A DNA stretch of 64,000 nt from Halobellus inordinatus (GCF_024464655.1 NZ_JANHAV010000007.1:1-64000); one strand, 5' to 3'; shown: positions 26,043 to 35,597, counted from the stretch's first letter. Notes: generated from the sequence alone by a model not told the origin. Translations and numbers: made by a program.

Positions 26043-26531
26043 ATGGACGAGAAAGACATTCGGATTCTGAAGACGCTCGCTCGCGAAAAGACGAGCGGTC
26101 CAGAACAGATCGAAGCCGAAACGGGAATCCCGAAGTCGACAGTACACTACCGGCTGAAACAGCTCCGAGAGGACGGCATCATCGAGAACGACCTCTACGA
26201 TATGGACCTCTCCAAGATGGGGGTGACGCTGACCGTCATCAGCGAGGTGAACGCGAAGTTCGACGAGGGCTATCACGAGGTCGTCGGCGAGAAACTGGCC
26301 GACCTGGAGTCGGTTTCACAAGTGTACTTCACGATGGGTGACACCGACTTCATCGTTATCGCGCACGTGACCAAGCGGGAGAAAGTCGAATCGCTGATCG
26401 CGAGCTACGAATCGATCGACGAGATCCAGCGGACGAGCTCGAAGTTCGTCATCACTACGGTCAAGAACGAACCACGTCCGATCAACGATCTGGAGCGCGA
26501 GACGCTCTTAGAAGCGATCGAAAACCTCTGA
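26043..26531 (+). CDS. Lrp/AsnC-family transcription regulator
   Basis: The 162-residue protein has an N-terminal winged helix-turn-helix (ILKTLAREKTSGPEQIEAET, then PKSTVHYRLKQL). It is followed by a RAM effector-binding domain of alpha/beta form (about residues 65-150). Lrp-type regulators bind amino acids or similar ligands and often control the adjacent catabolic genes. It lies between the two aminotransferase genes, so it is the best candidate for local control of the island. The ectoine-degradation regulator DoeX belongs to this family, a parallel but not proof. Confidence 0.92.
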   Translation: MDEKDIRILKTLAREKTSGPEQIEAETGIPKSTVHYRLKQLREDGIIENDLYDMDLSKMGVTLTVISEVNAKFDEGYHEVVGEKLADLESVSQVYFTMGDTDFIVIAHVTKREKVESLIASYESIDEIQRTSSKFVITTVKNEPRPINDLERETLLEAIENL

Positions 26532-26732
26532 TACACTGCTTGCCGACAGTATGAGGACCGGAGACGGCAACGCCTCGCCGTCACGACTGCCTCGTTCGTA
26601 CTTGGCGTTTTCTCGGGAAGCTACGATTTCTGCCGGCCCTACCTATCCGACCGATCGAAACGTCCTCAATTTCGCGGACGAGAGACTGAAACACTTTATC
26701 CGATTATATATCTGTTTTGTCGCACTCCATCT

Positions 26733-26740
26733 GTGTACAC
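26733..26740. promoter_or_regulatory. GTGTACAC palindrome upstream of aminotransferase
   Basis: A perfect eight-base palindrome lies 73-80 bases before the start at 26813. A second symmetric site (26786-26799) lies nearer the start. The two flank GATATTTA, a possible TATA-like tract. Lrp-family operators are often short palindromes of this kind. Confidence 0.35.
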
Positions 26741-26785
26741 GATATTTACCCGGATAAATTCCAACAATCACCAGATTAATGGTAC

Positions 26786-26799
26786 TGTGTTCATACACA
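26786..26799. promoter_or_regulatory. TGTGT-N4-ACACA operator-like site
   Basis: TGTGT and ACACA are separated by TCAT, 14 bases before the ATG of the second aminotransferase. The site shares the TGTGT/ACACA core with the upstream GTGTACAC palindrome. Repression by the adjacent Lrp protein is a reasonable but untested idea. Confidence 0.4.
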
Positions 26800-26812
26800 T
26801 AGCTCAGAGCCA

Positions 26813-28135
26813 ATGTCGCAGGAACACACCACAGACCGTTCTAACGCTGCCGTCGAGGAGCGTTACGATCGGTACCTGATGCCGATCTGGAAAGAGCTGA
26901 ACACACCGATCAAGCGTGCGTCCGGGTGCACCGTCGAAGACTTCGAGGAGAACGAGTATCTCGACGTCTTCTCGGGTATCTCGGTCACGAACGTCGGTCA
27001 CACGAACGATGCGGTCGTTTCTGCGGCGAAAGAGCAACTGGACGAGTTCGTCCACGGTTGCACCTACGTCCATCCGCACGAGCCTGCGGCGGAACTGGGC
27101 GAGAAGCTCGCAGAGATCACCCCGGGGGACCTCCAGAAATCGTTCTTCTGTAACTCCGGAACGGAAGCCGTCGAAGGCGCGATCAAACTCGCGCGGAAGT
27201 ACACCGGGTCGAAGGAAGTGCTGGCCCTCGAGATGTCCTTTCACGGCCGCACGATGGGGTCGCTCGCGCTGACGGGGAACAAGGGCTACAAATCCGAGAT
27301 GGGCCCGACCCTCAACGACGTCTCGCACGTCGCCCCGCCGTACGCCTACCGCTGTCAGATGTGCGACGGCGGCCCCTGTTCGGGTGGCTGCGCGACCGAC
27401 GTCGAACGCGTCATCGACTCGCACACGACCGGTGATCTCGCTGCGGTTGTCGTCGAGCCAGTGATGGGAGAGGGTGGAATTATCGTCCCTCCATCCGGAT
27501 GGTTACAGGAAGTCCAAGAGATCGCACACGAGCACGGCGCACTGTTGATCGTCGACGAAGTCCAGTCCGGCTACGGACGCACCGGCGAGATGTGGGCGTC
27601 CGACCATTTCGACGTCGTCCCGGATATTATGCCACAGGCGAAGGGGATCGCCAACGGGCTTCCGCTGGGTGCATTCACCGCCAAGCCCGAAATTGCCGAC
27701 GCCTTCGAGTCGGGCGATCACCTGTCGACGTTCGGCGGGAATCCGGTGACGTGTGCGGCCGCGCTGGAGACGATCAACCAACTTCAGGACGGCATCATAG
27801 AGAACACGCGAGAGCAGGGTCAGTGGCTCGGAGACAGGCTCGCAGAACTCGAAGCCGAGTACGACGTCGTCGGCGACACGCGCGGACTCGGACTGATGCA
27901 GGGCATCGAGATCGTCACCCCCGACGAACTCGGGCCGATGGACGTCGCGCCCGCACCCGATCCGAAGCTGACGGGCCAGATCGGCACCCACCTCCGAGAC
28001 AACGGGATCATCATCGGCACCGGCGGCTTCTACAAGAACGTCCTGCGGTTCCAGCCGCCGCTGACGATCTCCCGTGACCAACTGGTGCGGACGGTCGACG
28101 CCATCGAAGACGCCATCGTCGAACACACTGCGTGA
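26813..28135 (+). CDS. Class III aminotransferase, second copy
   Basis: The 440-residue protein has the class III motifs IVDEVQSGYGRTGEMW and PQAKGIANGLPLGAF (PLP lysine). It also carries a Cys-containing insert (YRCQMCDGGPCSGGC) near residue 185. It resembles the alanine-glyoxylate/4-aminobutyrate group. It is transcribed separately from the upstream operon, behind its own regulatory palindromes. Two enzymes of this class in one island may act on successive amines of one substrate, or on different substrates sharing the downstream route. It is not a recent duplicate, because the two proteins differ widely. Confidence 0.92.
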   Translation: MSQEHTTDRSNAAVEERYDRYLMPIWKELNTPIKRASGCTVEDFEENEYLDVFSGISVTNVGHTNDAVVSAAKEQLDEFVHGCTYVHPHEPAAELGEKLAEITPGDLQKSFFCNSGTEAVEGAIKLARKYTGSKEVLALEMSFHGRTMGSLALTGNKGYKSEMGPTLNDVSHVAPPYAYRCQMCDGGPCSGGCATDVERVIDSHTTGDLAAVVVEPVMGEGGIIVPPSGWLQEVQEIAHEHGALLIVDEVQSGYGRTGEMWASDHFDVVPDIMPQAKGIANGLPLGAFTAKPEIADAFESGDHLSTFGGNPVTCAAALETINQLQDGIIENTREQGQWLGDRLAELEAEYDVVGDTRGLGLMQGIEIVTPDELGPMDVAPAPDPKLTGQIGTHLRDNGIIIGTGGFYKNVLRFQPPLTISRDQLVRTVDAIEDAIVEHTA

Positions 28136-28244
28136 CGGCGTGACCGGTTCGTAGGCGACACTCGCCGTCGCGCCTCCGTCACCCGTCAGCGCACAGCGAA
28201 GCAAATAACACGGTCGCCCTCCGCGCATCACCTGAGACACACGT

Positions 28245-29840
28245 ATGAACGCACCGGCCAACCAGACGTTGCGGACGCTCTTCGAGAACGCTCTTCAACG
28301 ATACCGGGACCGGACTGCCCTCGTTACGGCGGACCGCACCCTCAGCTACGAGACGCTCGATTCTCGTTCGTCGGCGTTGGCGGCGGCGTTCATCGACTCG
28401 GGCCTCGAACCGGGCGATAAAGTCGCGGTGTTGCTGTCGAACCGCCCCGAATCTGTTCTGGTCGATCTCGCGATCATCAAGATGGGTGCCGTTCGCGTGC
28501 CCCTCAATCCGATGCTCTCGTCGGAGGAGATCCAATATATCCTCTCGGACTCCGGGGCCCGGGCGGTCGTCTGCGAACCGGAGTACTCCGCTCCCGTCGC
28601 CGAACAGGCTACTGCGACGGGTGCGCCGGAAACCGTCGTCGTCGTCTCGGACGACCCGCCGGACGACATCCCCGAGACGACCGTTCGAGACTACCACGAG
28701 ATGGTCGCCGGCGACACGTCTGTTGACCCGTCCTACCGGGACCTCGAAGTCGCCCCCGACGATCCGGCCGGCCTCTTCTACACCGGCGGGACGACAGGGA
28801 AGCCGAAAGGCGTCGTGTACTCACAGCACAGTCTCGTCGCGAGTCTCTACGCGCACCTCGCCGAGTTCGGATTCGACGGACGCGATACGGGTCTCGTCGT
28901 CACCCCCCTGTCGCACTCCGCCGGGACGTTTCTGTGGGCGAACCTCCTCGGTGGCGGACGAACGGTCGTCCAGCAGGACTTCACTCCGGAGAGTCTCCTT
29001 GATGCTGTCGAGCGCTACGGCGTCACGTGGACGTTCGTCGTCCCGACGATGATCTACCGGCTTCTGGAAGCGCCCTACGATTCGTACGATTGCACCTCTC
29101 TCGAACGGATGCTCTACGGCGCTGCACCCATCCGTTCCGACAAACTCGAAGAAGGAATCGACGCCTTTGGCCCGATATTCTGTCAGTTCTACGGACAGAC
29201 GGAAGTTCCGAACCTGATCAGCGTGCTCGGCCGAAAAGAACACGCGATGGCCGCTGACGGTCGCGCGCCCGAGCGACTGGAGTCCGCTGGCCACCCCTGT
29301 CTGATGGCCGAGGTCCGCATCGTCGACCCGGACACCGGCGCAGAGCTGGACGCTGGAGAGGTCGGTGAGGTTCTGGCGACCGCTCCGTATGCGTTCGAGC
29401 ATTACCACAACCGACCGGAGGCAACCGAAGACACGCTCGAAGACGGCTGGGTATCGACGGGGGATATCGGCCGCCTCGACGACGACGGATATCTCTACCT
29501 CCTCGACCGAAAACACGACGTGATCGTCTCGGGCGGGCTCAACGTCTACAGCTACACCGTCGAGAATGCGTTGACGTCCCACCCTGACGTCGGTCAAGCG
29601 GTCGTGTTCGGCATTCCAGACGAGACGTGGGGCGAAGCGGTTCACGCCGTCGTCGTCCCGGCGTCTGCCTCCGTCACCGAACGGGAACTGCAACGCCACG
29701 TCAGTGAGCATCTCGCGGATTACGAACAGCCGAAATCACTCAGCTTCGTGGACTCACTCCCAACGACGTCACACGGGAAAGTGGACAAAGCCGCGCTCCG
29801 AGATCCCTACTGGGAGGGCCGGGATCGGTCGATCAACTGA
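28245..29840 (+). CDS. AMP-forming acyl-CoA synthetase
   Basis: The 531-residue protein has the ANL superfamily motifs: GLFYTGGTTGKPKGVVYS (phosphate loop), FYGQTEVPN (A5), STGDIGRLDDDGYLYLLDRK (A7/A8 hinge) and HGKVDKAALR, whose Lys is needed for adenylation. It activates a carboxylic acid as acyl-AMP and then acyl-CoA in the cytosol. The pocket cannot be assigned a chain length by eye. It follows the second aminotransferase by 109 bases and closes the catabolic island. Confidence 0.92.
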   Translation: MNAPANQTLRTLFENALQRYRDRTALVTADRTLSYETLDSRSSALAAAFIDSGLEPGDKVAVLLSNRPESVLVDLAIIKMGAVRVPLNPMLSSEEIQYILSDSGARAVVCEPEYSAPVAEQATATGAPETVVVVSDDPPDDIPETTVRDYHEMVAGDTSVDPSYRDLEVAPDDPAGLFYTGGTTGKPKGVVYSQHSLVASLYAHLAEFGFDGRDTGLVVTPLSHSAGTFLWANLLGGGRTVVQQDFTPESLLDAVERYGVTWTFVVPTMIYRLLEAPYDSYDCTSLERMLYGAAPIRSDKLEEGIDAFGPIFCQFYGQTEVPNLISVLGRKEHAMAADGRAPERLESAGHPCLMAEVRIVDPDTGAELDAGEVGEVLATAPYAFEHYHNRPEATEDTLEDGWVSTGDIGRLDDDGYLYLLDRKHDVIVSGGLNVYSYTVENALTSHPDVGQAVVFGIPDETWGEAVHAVVVPASASVTERELQRHVSEHLADYEQPKSLSFVDSLPTTSHGKVDKAALRDPYWEGRDRSIN

Positions 29841-30017
29841 CGGCCGGAGCGTCCTTCCGGGACGGCCGCACCCCGTGGCGCTGCTCGTAGCTGCACGGAC
29901 ACTGATAGCTGACGACCCGGCCCCGTCTGGTAAGACCGCCGAGGATTCGTTTGTAGCCACGCGAGCGCACGCTCGCTGCCGTTGAGCGAGTCTGTCGTCT
30001 CGGGATACCCTTCGTCC

Positions 30018-30869
30018 TCACGCACCCAGGCGTCGCATCTCCTTGTCGGTCAGTTCGAGGTGCGAGGCGGCGACGTTCTCTCGAAGATGCGGAATCGACG
30101 ACGTCCCCGGGATGGGGAGGACGACAGGTGAACGTTGTAGTAGCCACGCTAGCGCGACCTGGTACTCCGAGGCGTCGTTGGCGTCGGCGACGTCCGTCAG
30201 GACCGCTGCCTTCTCGTCGCCGAGATCGCCCGCTCCGAGCGGGAACCACGGGATGAAGCCGATCTCGTTCGACTCACAGACGTCGAGTACGGCCTCGTTC
30301 TCGCGGTTCCCGAGGTTGTATCGATTCTGCACGGTCGCGATCTCGACGATGTCGCGTGCCGTCTCCAACTGATCGACGCTCACGTTGCTGAGGCCGACGT
30401 GTCCGATCACGCCCTCGTCTTTCAGTTCTGCGAGCGCCGTGACCGACCCCTCGAAGTCGACGTCGGGATCCGGGCGATGGTACTGATACAGGTCGATGCA
30501 GTCCGTTCGAAGTCGGTCGAGGCTACAGAGGTGCGCGTTTCGGAGGTAGTCCGGATCGCCGTGAGTGAGCCAGTCACCGTCGCGATTTCGGAGCAGCCCA
30601 CCTTTGGTGGCGACGACGAGGTCTTCGGGATACGGCGCGAGCGCCTCGGCGATCAGTCGCTCGCTGGTCCCCGGTCCGTAGGAGTCTGCGGTGTCGATGA
30701 AGTCGACGCCGAGGTTGACGGCCGTCTGGAGCACTCGTTTCGCGTTCTGGACGTCCTCAGGGTCACCGAGCACGTCGTCGCCGGTGATTCGCATCGCACC
30801 GAATCCTAGCCGGTGCACAGTCAGCTCGCCACCGATGTCGAACGTGCCGCTCGCGTTGCGAAGTGTCAC
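30018..30869 (-). CDS. Aldo/keto reductase
   Basis: A GTG start at 30869 gives 283 residues beginning VTLRNASGTFDIGGELTV, the normal haloarchaeal start for this family. The ATG at 30944 would overlap an unrelated fragment. The barrel carries the AKR tetrad: Asp and Tyr in DFIDTADSYGPG, Lys in VVATKGG, and His replaced or shifted near LYQYHRPDP. The NADPH-binding end reads VVLPIPGTSSIPHLREN. It reduces aldehydes or ketones. There is no operon context, so the physiological substrate is unknown. Confidence 0.85.
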   Translation of the reverse strand: MTLRNASGTFDIGGELTVHRLGFGAMRITGDDVLGDPEDVQNAKRVLQTAVNLGVDFIDTADSYGPGTSERLIAEALAPYPEDLVVATKGGLLRNRDGDWLTHGDPDYLRNAHLCSLDRLRTDCIDLYQYHRPDPDVDFEGSVTALAELKDEGVIGHVGLSNVSVDQLETARDIVEIATVQNRYNLGNRENEAVLDVCESNEIGFIPWFPLGAGDLGDEKAAVLTDVADANDASEYQVALAWLLQRSPVVLPIPGTSSIPHLRENVAASHLELTDKEMRRLGA

Positions 30870-30897
30870 GACGGGTGAACGGTCGGAACCGACGTAA

Positions 30898-31203
30898 GTG
30901 ATCCGGCAGTCTTTGGCCGCCTTGTCCCCCGCTGTCGACGTCACCGTGGCATCGAGCGGCGACGCGCTCTACGACGGCGTCGCCTACGGGCAGTCCGGCT
31001 ACGTCGAGGTCTCTGCTGGCGAATATACCCACCAGATCCGCGGCGACACCGGCGGTAACGACGGCGACGTGGTCGCGAGCTTCGATGTCGACCTCGCCGG
31101 CGGCCAGGTGTACACCGCGTTCGCGGCGGGGTATCTCTCCCCGGACGACGAACACGCAGACACTCCGTTCGACCTCCTCGTCGCACAGGACACGATGGTC
31201 TGA
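30898..31203 (+). pseudogene. Fragment of a DUF4397 surface protein
   Basis: About 90 residues (from LSPAVDVTVASSGDALYDGV to the stop) match the DUF4397 beta domain found in secreted proteins, including the AVDVTV, GYVEVSAGEYTHQI and AGQVYTAFAAGYL strands. There is no signal peptide, lipobox or good start. The frame begins in the upstream region of the divergent aldo/keto reductase. The 5' part has been lost, probably by deletion, and the remainder is likely not expressed. Confidence 0.65.
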
Positions 31204-31625
31204 GAGATCCATACGCTGCTTGTGGGCGGTAGCGAGGCTGCTCGCACGCAGTAGACTCTTTAACTCGGATCGTATCGAGGCTGGCTATAGTAGCGTTTGC
31301 ACGTCTTCACGCACCTAACCGCACGCAGTCGTGCGATTGGCTGCTTACTCAGTTGTAAACGCTACTATAGAATCGGATCGGGTCGGATTCGCGTTCGACC
31401 GGCCTCGAATCGCCGCGCCGTGGCCTCTATGTGCGAATACTTCTCATCCCAAATTCTGGGGTACTGAGGGCGACAGTATACACAAGACTTTTACTCGTTT
31501 CGCTAAATTCCAAAATACGGTCACGGGACGACGCCTCGACGGGCGCGCGGGTAGGGGTACTTGGGCGAACGTCGACCGTCATCCCGATGGACATTTTTCG
31601 GACCTAACTCGAACAGCGGCGCGTC
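31204..31625. other. Non-coding interval with an element A copy
   Basis: Besides the palindromic element at 31285-31370, the interval holds only short frames without family resemblance. The stretch after 31440 is somewhat A/T-richer (CTTTTACTCGTTTCGCTAAATTCC) and may be decayed sequence. Confidence 0.4.
31285..31370 (+). mobile_element. Palindromic element A, copy 2 (reference, 86 bp)
   Basis: This copy has the cleanest ends: CTATAGTAGCGTTTGCA at the left and TGTAAACGCTACTATAG at the right, a 17-bp inverted repeat with one mismatch. Inside, GCACG and CGTGC form a second short stem. It encodes nothing. Size, ends and repetition fit a MITE-like non-autonomous element or a REP-type palindrome. 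Confidence 0.8.
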
Positions 31626-32660
31626 TCACAGCCAGAGCGACACGTAGACGACGACGTATCCGATCAGCGCCATCGTCGTCCCCGAGAGCCCGGTCGCCCC
31701 GAACGCGAACCCGGCACGGACGTCGCCTGCGGTCGGCCGCCGACGCAGCGGTGCGACCGGCGTCGATCGGTACCACGAGAGTCCGCTACAGACGACTCCG
31801 ACTGCCAGAATCGAGAACACGAAGTGATACGACACCGCAAGTGTCGGCGGGGCCAAGACCAGCGCGAGCGCGCCGTAGCCCGCTCCGAGCACTGCACTCC
31901 GGTCGTAGAACGTCCCGAGTGATCGGTCGGTCACCCGCACGATCGCGAGCGCGGCCAGCCACACGGCCGCGAGTTCGATCGCGAACGCCCCCAGCAAGTG
32001 CATCGTCGGATCGGGATGTAAGACGACGCGGCTCTCGATGACGCCAACCCCGAACGGGTACAGGAACTGCGGTGGCTGGCCGGTCACGAGATCTCCCCAC
32101 GGATGCGTGAGGAGTCCGGCGGTCGCCGCGAGCCCGAGCACCTGCGGTGAGAGGTCCGTCTTCCGGCGACTCAGCGCCGTGATCGCGCCGCCGGCGACGA
32201 CGAAGGCGCCCATTATGACGGCGCCGAGTGCGCCGCTTGCGACGATCGAGACGGCGACGAGCGCGACGAGCAACACGGCGCTCGCGACCCGCGCACCCCA
32301 CGCTCGCCGTCGACTCGTGGCGCCGTCCGCCGTCCGCGCCCGCACGGCCCAGAGACCGAACGCCGGCCCTGCGACGAGCGCGACGAGCACGGAGTGCGTC
32401 ATCGACCGGTGCACGCTGTTCGCGGCGTCCCAGAAGGCTGTCGGATTCACGCCGCTGCCGAACAGTTGCCCTCCGTCGAGAGCGACGACCGCGTACACGA
32501 CGTCGACGTCCGGGAGCGCCGCGAACGCGCCCGTCGCCGCGCCCAACAGCAGTGCCTGCCGTGTCGACCAGCCTCGCCACTCGGCGAACAGTACCGCGAG
32601 GGCGAACGCGAGCAGCGCGTGGCCGACAAACACGTTCGAACCTCGGGGGCCGCGAAGCAT
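31626..32660 (-). CDS. Membrane-bound metal-dependent hydrolase family protein (DUF457/YdjM-like)
   Basis: The start at 32660 gives 344 residues and removes a non-hydrophobic upstream extension. The protein has several membrane helices. The N-terminal half has the family pattern NVFVGHALLAFA, ALPDVDVVYAV and a conserved HRSMTHSVLVAL, whose His and Asp residues would bind metal. HPWGDLVTG supplies another His/Asp pair. The family name comes from similarity to metal-dependent hydrolases; the substrate is unknown. It is divergent from the class V aminotransferase. Confidence 0.85.
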   Translation of the reverse strand: MLRGPRGSNVFVGHALLAFALAVLFAEWRGWSTRQALLLGAATGAFAALPDVDVVYAVVALDGGQLFGSGVNPTAFWDAANSVHRSMTHSVLVALVAGPAFGLWAVRARTADGATSRRRAWGARVASAVLLVALVAVSIVASGALGAVIMGAFVVAGGAITALSRRKTDLSPQVLGLAATAGLLTHPWGDLVTGQPPQFLYPFGVGVIESRVVLHPDPTMHLLGAFAIELAAVWLAALAIVRVTDRSLGTFYDRSAVLGAGYGALALVLAPPTLAVSYHFVFSILAVGVVCSGLSWYRSTPVAPLRRRPTAGDVRAGFAFGATGLSGTTMALIGYVVVYVSLWL

Positions 32661-32787
32661 AAGCGTCTCGCTGGTCTCGTCGACTGGTAACGATACACTA
32701 CCAACGCCGCCGAAGGGGCGGCCGCTGCACTCTCGGCGGCGAGTGACGACCAATCCTCTAAGTGCGGCGGGTGTGAATGTCGCGGCG

Positions 32788-33915
32788 ATGACTACGCCTG
32801 CCGACGTTCGCGCGTCCGTTCCGGTCTTCGACGACGTTCGATATCTCAATACCGGCGCGAGCGGTCCCAGTCCGCGTCCGATCGTCGAGGCTGCACAGCG
32901 GGCGATCGAGACCCACGAGTGGGACGCTGCGGACGATCCGGGTCCCTACCCCCACGCCTTCGGCCTGTACGAAGACACCCGCGCCGACGTCGCGGACTTT
33001 CTCGGTGCCGAAGACCACGAAATCGCGCTGACCCAGAGCACCACTGACGGCATCACCCGCATCGCGTCGGCGATCGAGTGGGAACCTGGCGATGTCGTCG
33101 TTCGGACCGACCTCGAACACCCTGCGGGGATTCTCCCCTGGCAGCGTCTCGAACGCCGCGGCTGTGAGGTCCGCGTCGTGCCGACCACTGCGGGCCGCAT
33201 CGACCGCGACGCCTACCGCGACGCCGTTTCGGACGCGAAACTCGTCTGTCTGAGCGCGCTGACGTGGAACTACGGGACGCATCTCCCCGTCTCGGAGTTG
33301 GTCGAGGAAGCCCACGACGCCGGCGCGCGCGTCCTCGTCGACGCCGTGCAGGTACCCGGCCAGTGCCAACTCGACGTGACCGAGTGGGGTGCCGACGCCG
33401 TCGCGATGGCGAGCCACAAGTGGATGCTCGGCCTCTGGGGCGCCGGCTTCCTCTACGTCGACGGGGACGTCGCCGAGGATCTCCACCCGGGACAGATCGG
33501 GTATCGGAGCGTCGAGGACGCCAGCGCGCCCGCGTACGAACTGAAACGCGGCGCGCCGCGGTTCGAAATCGGAACCACCAGCCCCGCGCCGTACGCAGCA
33601 CTCTCGGCCTCGATCGATCTGCTGACTGACGTCGGTCTCGACACGATCGAATCGCACATCGGGGATCTCGCGACGCGCTTCGTCGAGGGCGTTCCCGAAG
33701 ACCGACTCATCAGCCCCCGCGACCCCGAATCCGGGCTGGTGACGGTGCGCGTCGACGACCCGGAATCGACGGTCGAGCGCCTCCGCGAGGAGTACGACGT
33801 CGTGATCCGATCGCTGCCCGACCCCGACGGCGCGGTTCGGGCGTCGCTCCACGTCTACAACACGACTGCGGACGTCGATCGACTGTTGCGCGGACTCGAA
33901 GCGACTGGCTGGTAA
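32788..33915 (+). CDS. Class V aminotransferase (cysteine-desulfurase fold)
   Basis: The start at 32788 gives 375 residues; a longer upstream frame overlapping the opposite gene is spurious. The PLP lysine is in MASHKWMLGLWGAGF, and the aspartate in VLVDAVQVPGQ. The fold is shared by cysteine desulfurases, kynureninase and isopenicillin N epimerase-like enzymes. A clear desulfurase active-site cysteine loop is not evident, so a PLP-dependent lyase or aminotransferase is a safer call. There is no partner iron-sulfur gene nearby. Confidence 0.88.
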   Translation: MTTPADVRASVPVFDDVRYLNTGASGPSPRPIVEAAQRAIETHEWDAADDPGPYPHAFGLYEDTRADVADFLGAEDHEIALTQSTTDGITRIASAIEWEPGDVVVRTDLEHPAGILPWQRLERRGCEVRVVPTTAGRIDRDAYRDAVSDAKLVCLSALTWNYGTHLPVSELVEEAHDAGARVLVDAVQVPGQCQLDVTEWGADAVAMASHKWMLGLWGAGFLYVDGDVAEDLHPGQIGYRSVEDASAPAYELKRGAPRFEIGTTSPAPYAALSASIDLLTDVGLDTIESHIGDLATRFVEGVPEDRLISPRDPESGLVTVRVDDPESTVERLREEYDVVIRSLPDPDGAVRASLHVYNTTADVDRLLRGLEATGW

Positions 33916-33934
33916 AACCGCCGCACCGCCGCGC

Positions 33935-34408
33935 TCAGACCCGTTTCTGGATCTCGTCGAACAGCTCGGACACCCGCGCCTCGATCTCGTCGCGGATCGC
34001 CGCGACCTCCTCGGCTGGCTTTCCGTCCGGGTCGTCGAGGTCCCAGTCCCTGTTCTCGCCCGCCCAGCCGGCCGGGCAGACGTCGTCTGCGGAACAACCC
34101 ATCGTGATCACGTAGTCGCTCCCCTGGGTCTCCTCGAACGTGATCTCCCGAGGCGTCCGCCCGTCGACATCGACGTCGATTGCGTCCATCGCCCGAACGA
34201 CCTCGTCGTGGACGTGCTCGGCGGGTCGCGTCCCGCCGGTTATGACTTCGACTTCTCCATCGAGCCCTCTGTTTTCGATCTCGCGCTGGCCGAACGCGTA
34301 GGCCATCTGAGAGCGCCCCGCGTTCTGCACGCAGACGAACGCGATCTGTGTCGTTTCTGTTCTGTCCTTCGGTGCCGCAGGTGTCTCGGAGTTGGATTGC
34401 TGGGTCAT
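33935..34408 (-). CDS. arsC: Arsenate reductase, LMW phosphatase type
   Basis: The 157-residue protein has the CX5R loop Cys26-Arg32 (FVCVQNAGRSQ) of the thioredoxin-coupled arsenate reductase/low-molecular-weight phosphatase fold. A later YVITMGCSADDVCPAG segment provides two further cysteines for the disulfide cascade. It reduces arsenate to arsenite, which the ACR3 pump encoded 28 bases upstream exports. It is the last gene of an arsR-ACR3-arsC operon. Confidence 0.93.
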   Translation of the reverse strand: MTQQSNSETPAAPKDRTETTQIAFVCVQNAGRSQMAYAFGQREIENRGLDGEVEVITGGTRPAEHVHDEVVRAMDAIDVDVDGRTPREITFEETQGSDYVITMGCSADDVCPAGWAGENRDWDLDDPDGKPAEEVAAIRDEIEARVSELFDEIQKRV

Positions 34409-34436
34409 TGGCTGTGTGTCGTCTCTTTGTTCACTG

Positions 34437-35597
34437 TCAGTCGTCTTCGGAGGCCGGCCCGGTGCTCGGAGCGCTCAGGCTTCCGGTCTCGAATCCATCC
34501 CAGTCGAACCGACGCTGGAAGTACAGCGCGACGTTGACCAGCGCGAGCAGAACCGGGACCTCGATGAGCGGCCCGACGACCGTCGCGAACGCGACGCCGG
34601 AGCCGACGCCGAACACCGCGACGGCGACGGCGATGGCGAGTTCGAAGTTGTTCGAGGCGGCCGTGAAGCCGATCGCCGTCGTCGTCGAGTAGTCCGCGCC
34701 GATCCCGCGGCCCATCCCGAAACTCACGAGGAACATCACGACGAAGTAGATCGTCAGCGGCACGGCGATCAGCAGGACGTCGCCGGGCGCGGCGACGATG
34801 TTCCCGCCCTGCGTGGCGAACATCACGATCACGGTAAACAGCAGCGCGACGAGCGTCAGCGGATCGATCAACGGTACGAACGACTCTTCGTACCACTCGC
34901 GACCCTTCGTCCGCGTTCCGACGTAGCGCGTGAGGAACCCGCCGACGAACGGGATCCCGAGGAAGACGACGATGGCTTCGACCACCTGCATCGGCGTGAC
35001 GTCGAACGTCGTGATGCCGGCGACGAGCGACTCCATTCCGAGCAGCGGCGGCAGAAACAGCGCGAAGAACCAGACGTAGACGCCGTAGGTCACGATCTGA
35101 AAGAGGCTGTTGAACGCGACGAGCCCAGTCACGTACTCGGTCGACCCCTCGGCCAACTCGTTCCAGACGAGCACCATCGCGATGCAGCGCGCCATCCCGA
35201 TGAACACGAGTCCGAGGAAGTACTCCGGCCGCGCCGGCAGTCCGGGCACGAGGCCGCTGAAGAAGACGACCGCGAGTCCGAACATCAGCGTCGGGCCGAT
35301 GAGCCAGTTCTGAACGAGGCTCAGCCCCAGCACCCGCCAGTTGCTGAACACGGTAGGTAGCCGCGAGTAGTCCGCTTTCGCCAGCGGCGGGTACATCATC
35401 AGAATCAGGCCGATCTCGACGAGGTGGAAGTCCTGGATCGGCTGCGTGACGCCCGGTGCGACGTATCCGAGACCGACACCGATCGCCATCGCGCCGAAGA
35501 TCCAGACGGTGAGATACTTGTCGAGAAAGTCCATTGACCGCGGATCGCCACAGCTCTCACAGTCGCAGTTGGGGCCGTGCTCGTGGGCGTTACTCAT
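34437..35597 (-). CDS. arsB: ACR3-type arsenite efflux permease
   Basis: The 386-residue protein has about ten membrane helices. It carries ACR3 hallmarks such as the FIGMARCIAMVLVWN segment with its conserved cysteine and TAASNNFELAIAVA. It exports arsenite using the membrane potential. An N-terminal cysteine pair (CDCESC) precedes the first helix and could bind metalloid. The ATG lies eight bases before the end of arsR, so the genes overlap. The family is better named ACR3 than ArsB; the symbol reflects common annotation practice. Confidence 0.93.
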   Translation of the reverse strand: MSNAHEHGPNCDCESCGDPRSMDFLDKYLTVWIFGAMAIGVGLGYVAPGVTQPIQDFHLVEIGLILMMYPPLAKADYSRLPTVFSNWRVLGLSLVQNWLIGPTLMFGLAVVFFSGLVPGLPARPEYFLGLVFIGMARCIAMVLVWNELAEGSTEYVTGLVAFNSLFQIVTYGVYVWFFALFLPPLLGMESLVAGITTFDVTPMQVVEAIVVFLGIPFVGGFLTRYVGTRTKGREWYEESFVPLIDPLTLVALLFTVIVMFATQGGNIVAAPGDVLLIAVPLTIYFVVMFLVSFGMGRGIGADYSTTTAIGFTAASNNFELAIAVAVAVFGVGSGVAFATVVGPLIEVPVLLALVNVALYFQRRFDWDGFETGSLSAPSTGPASEDD

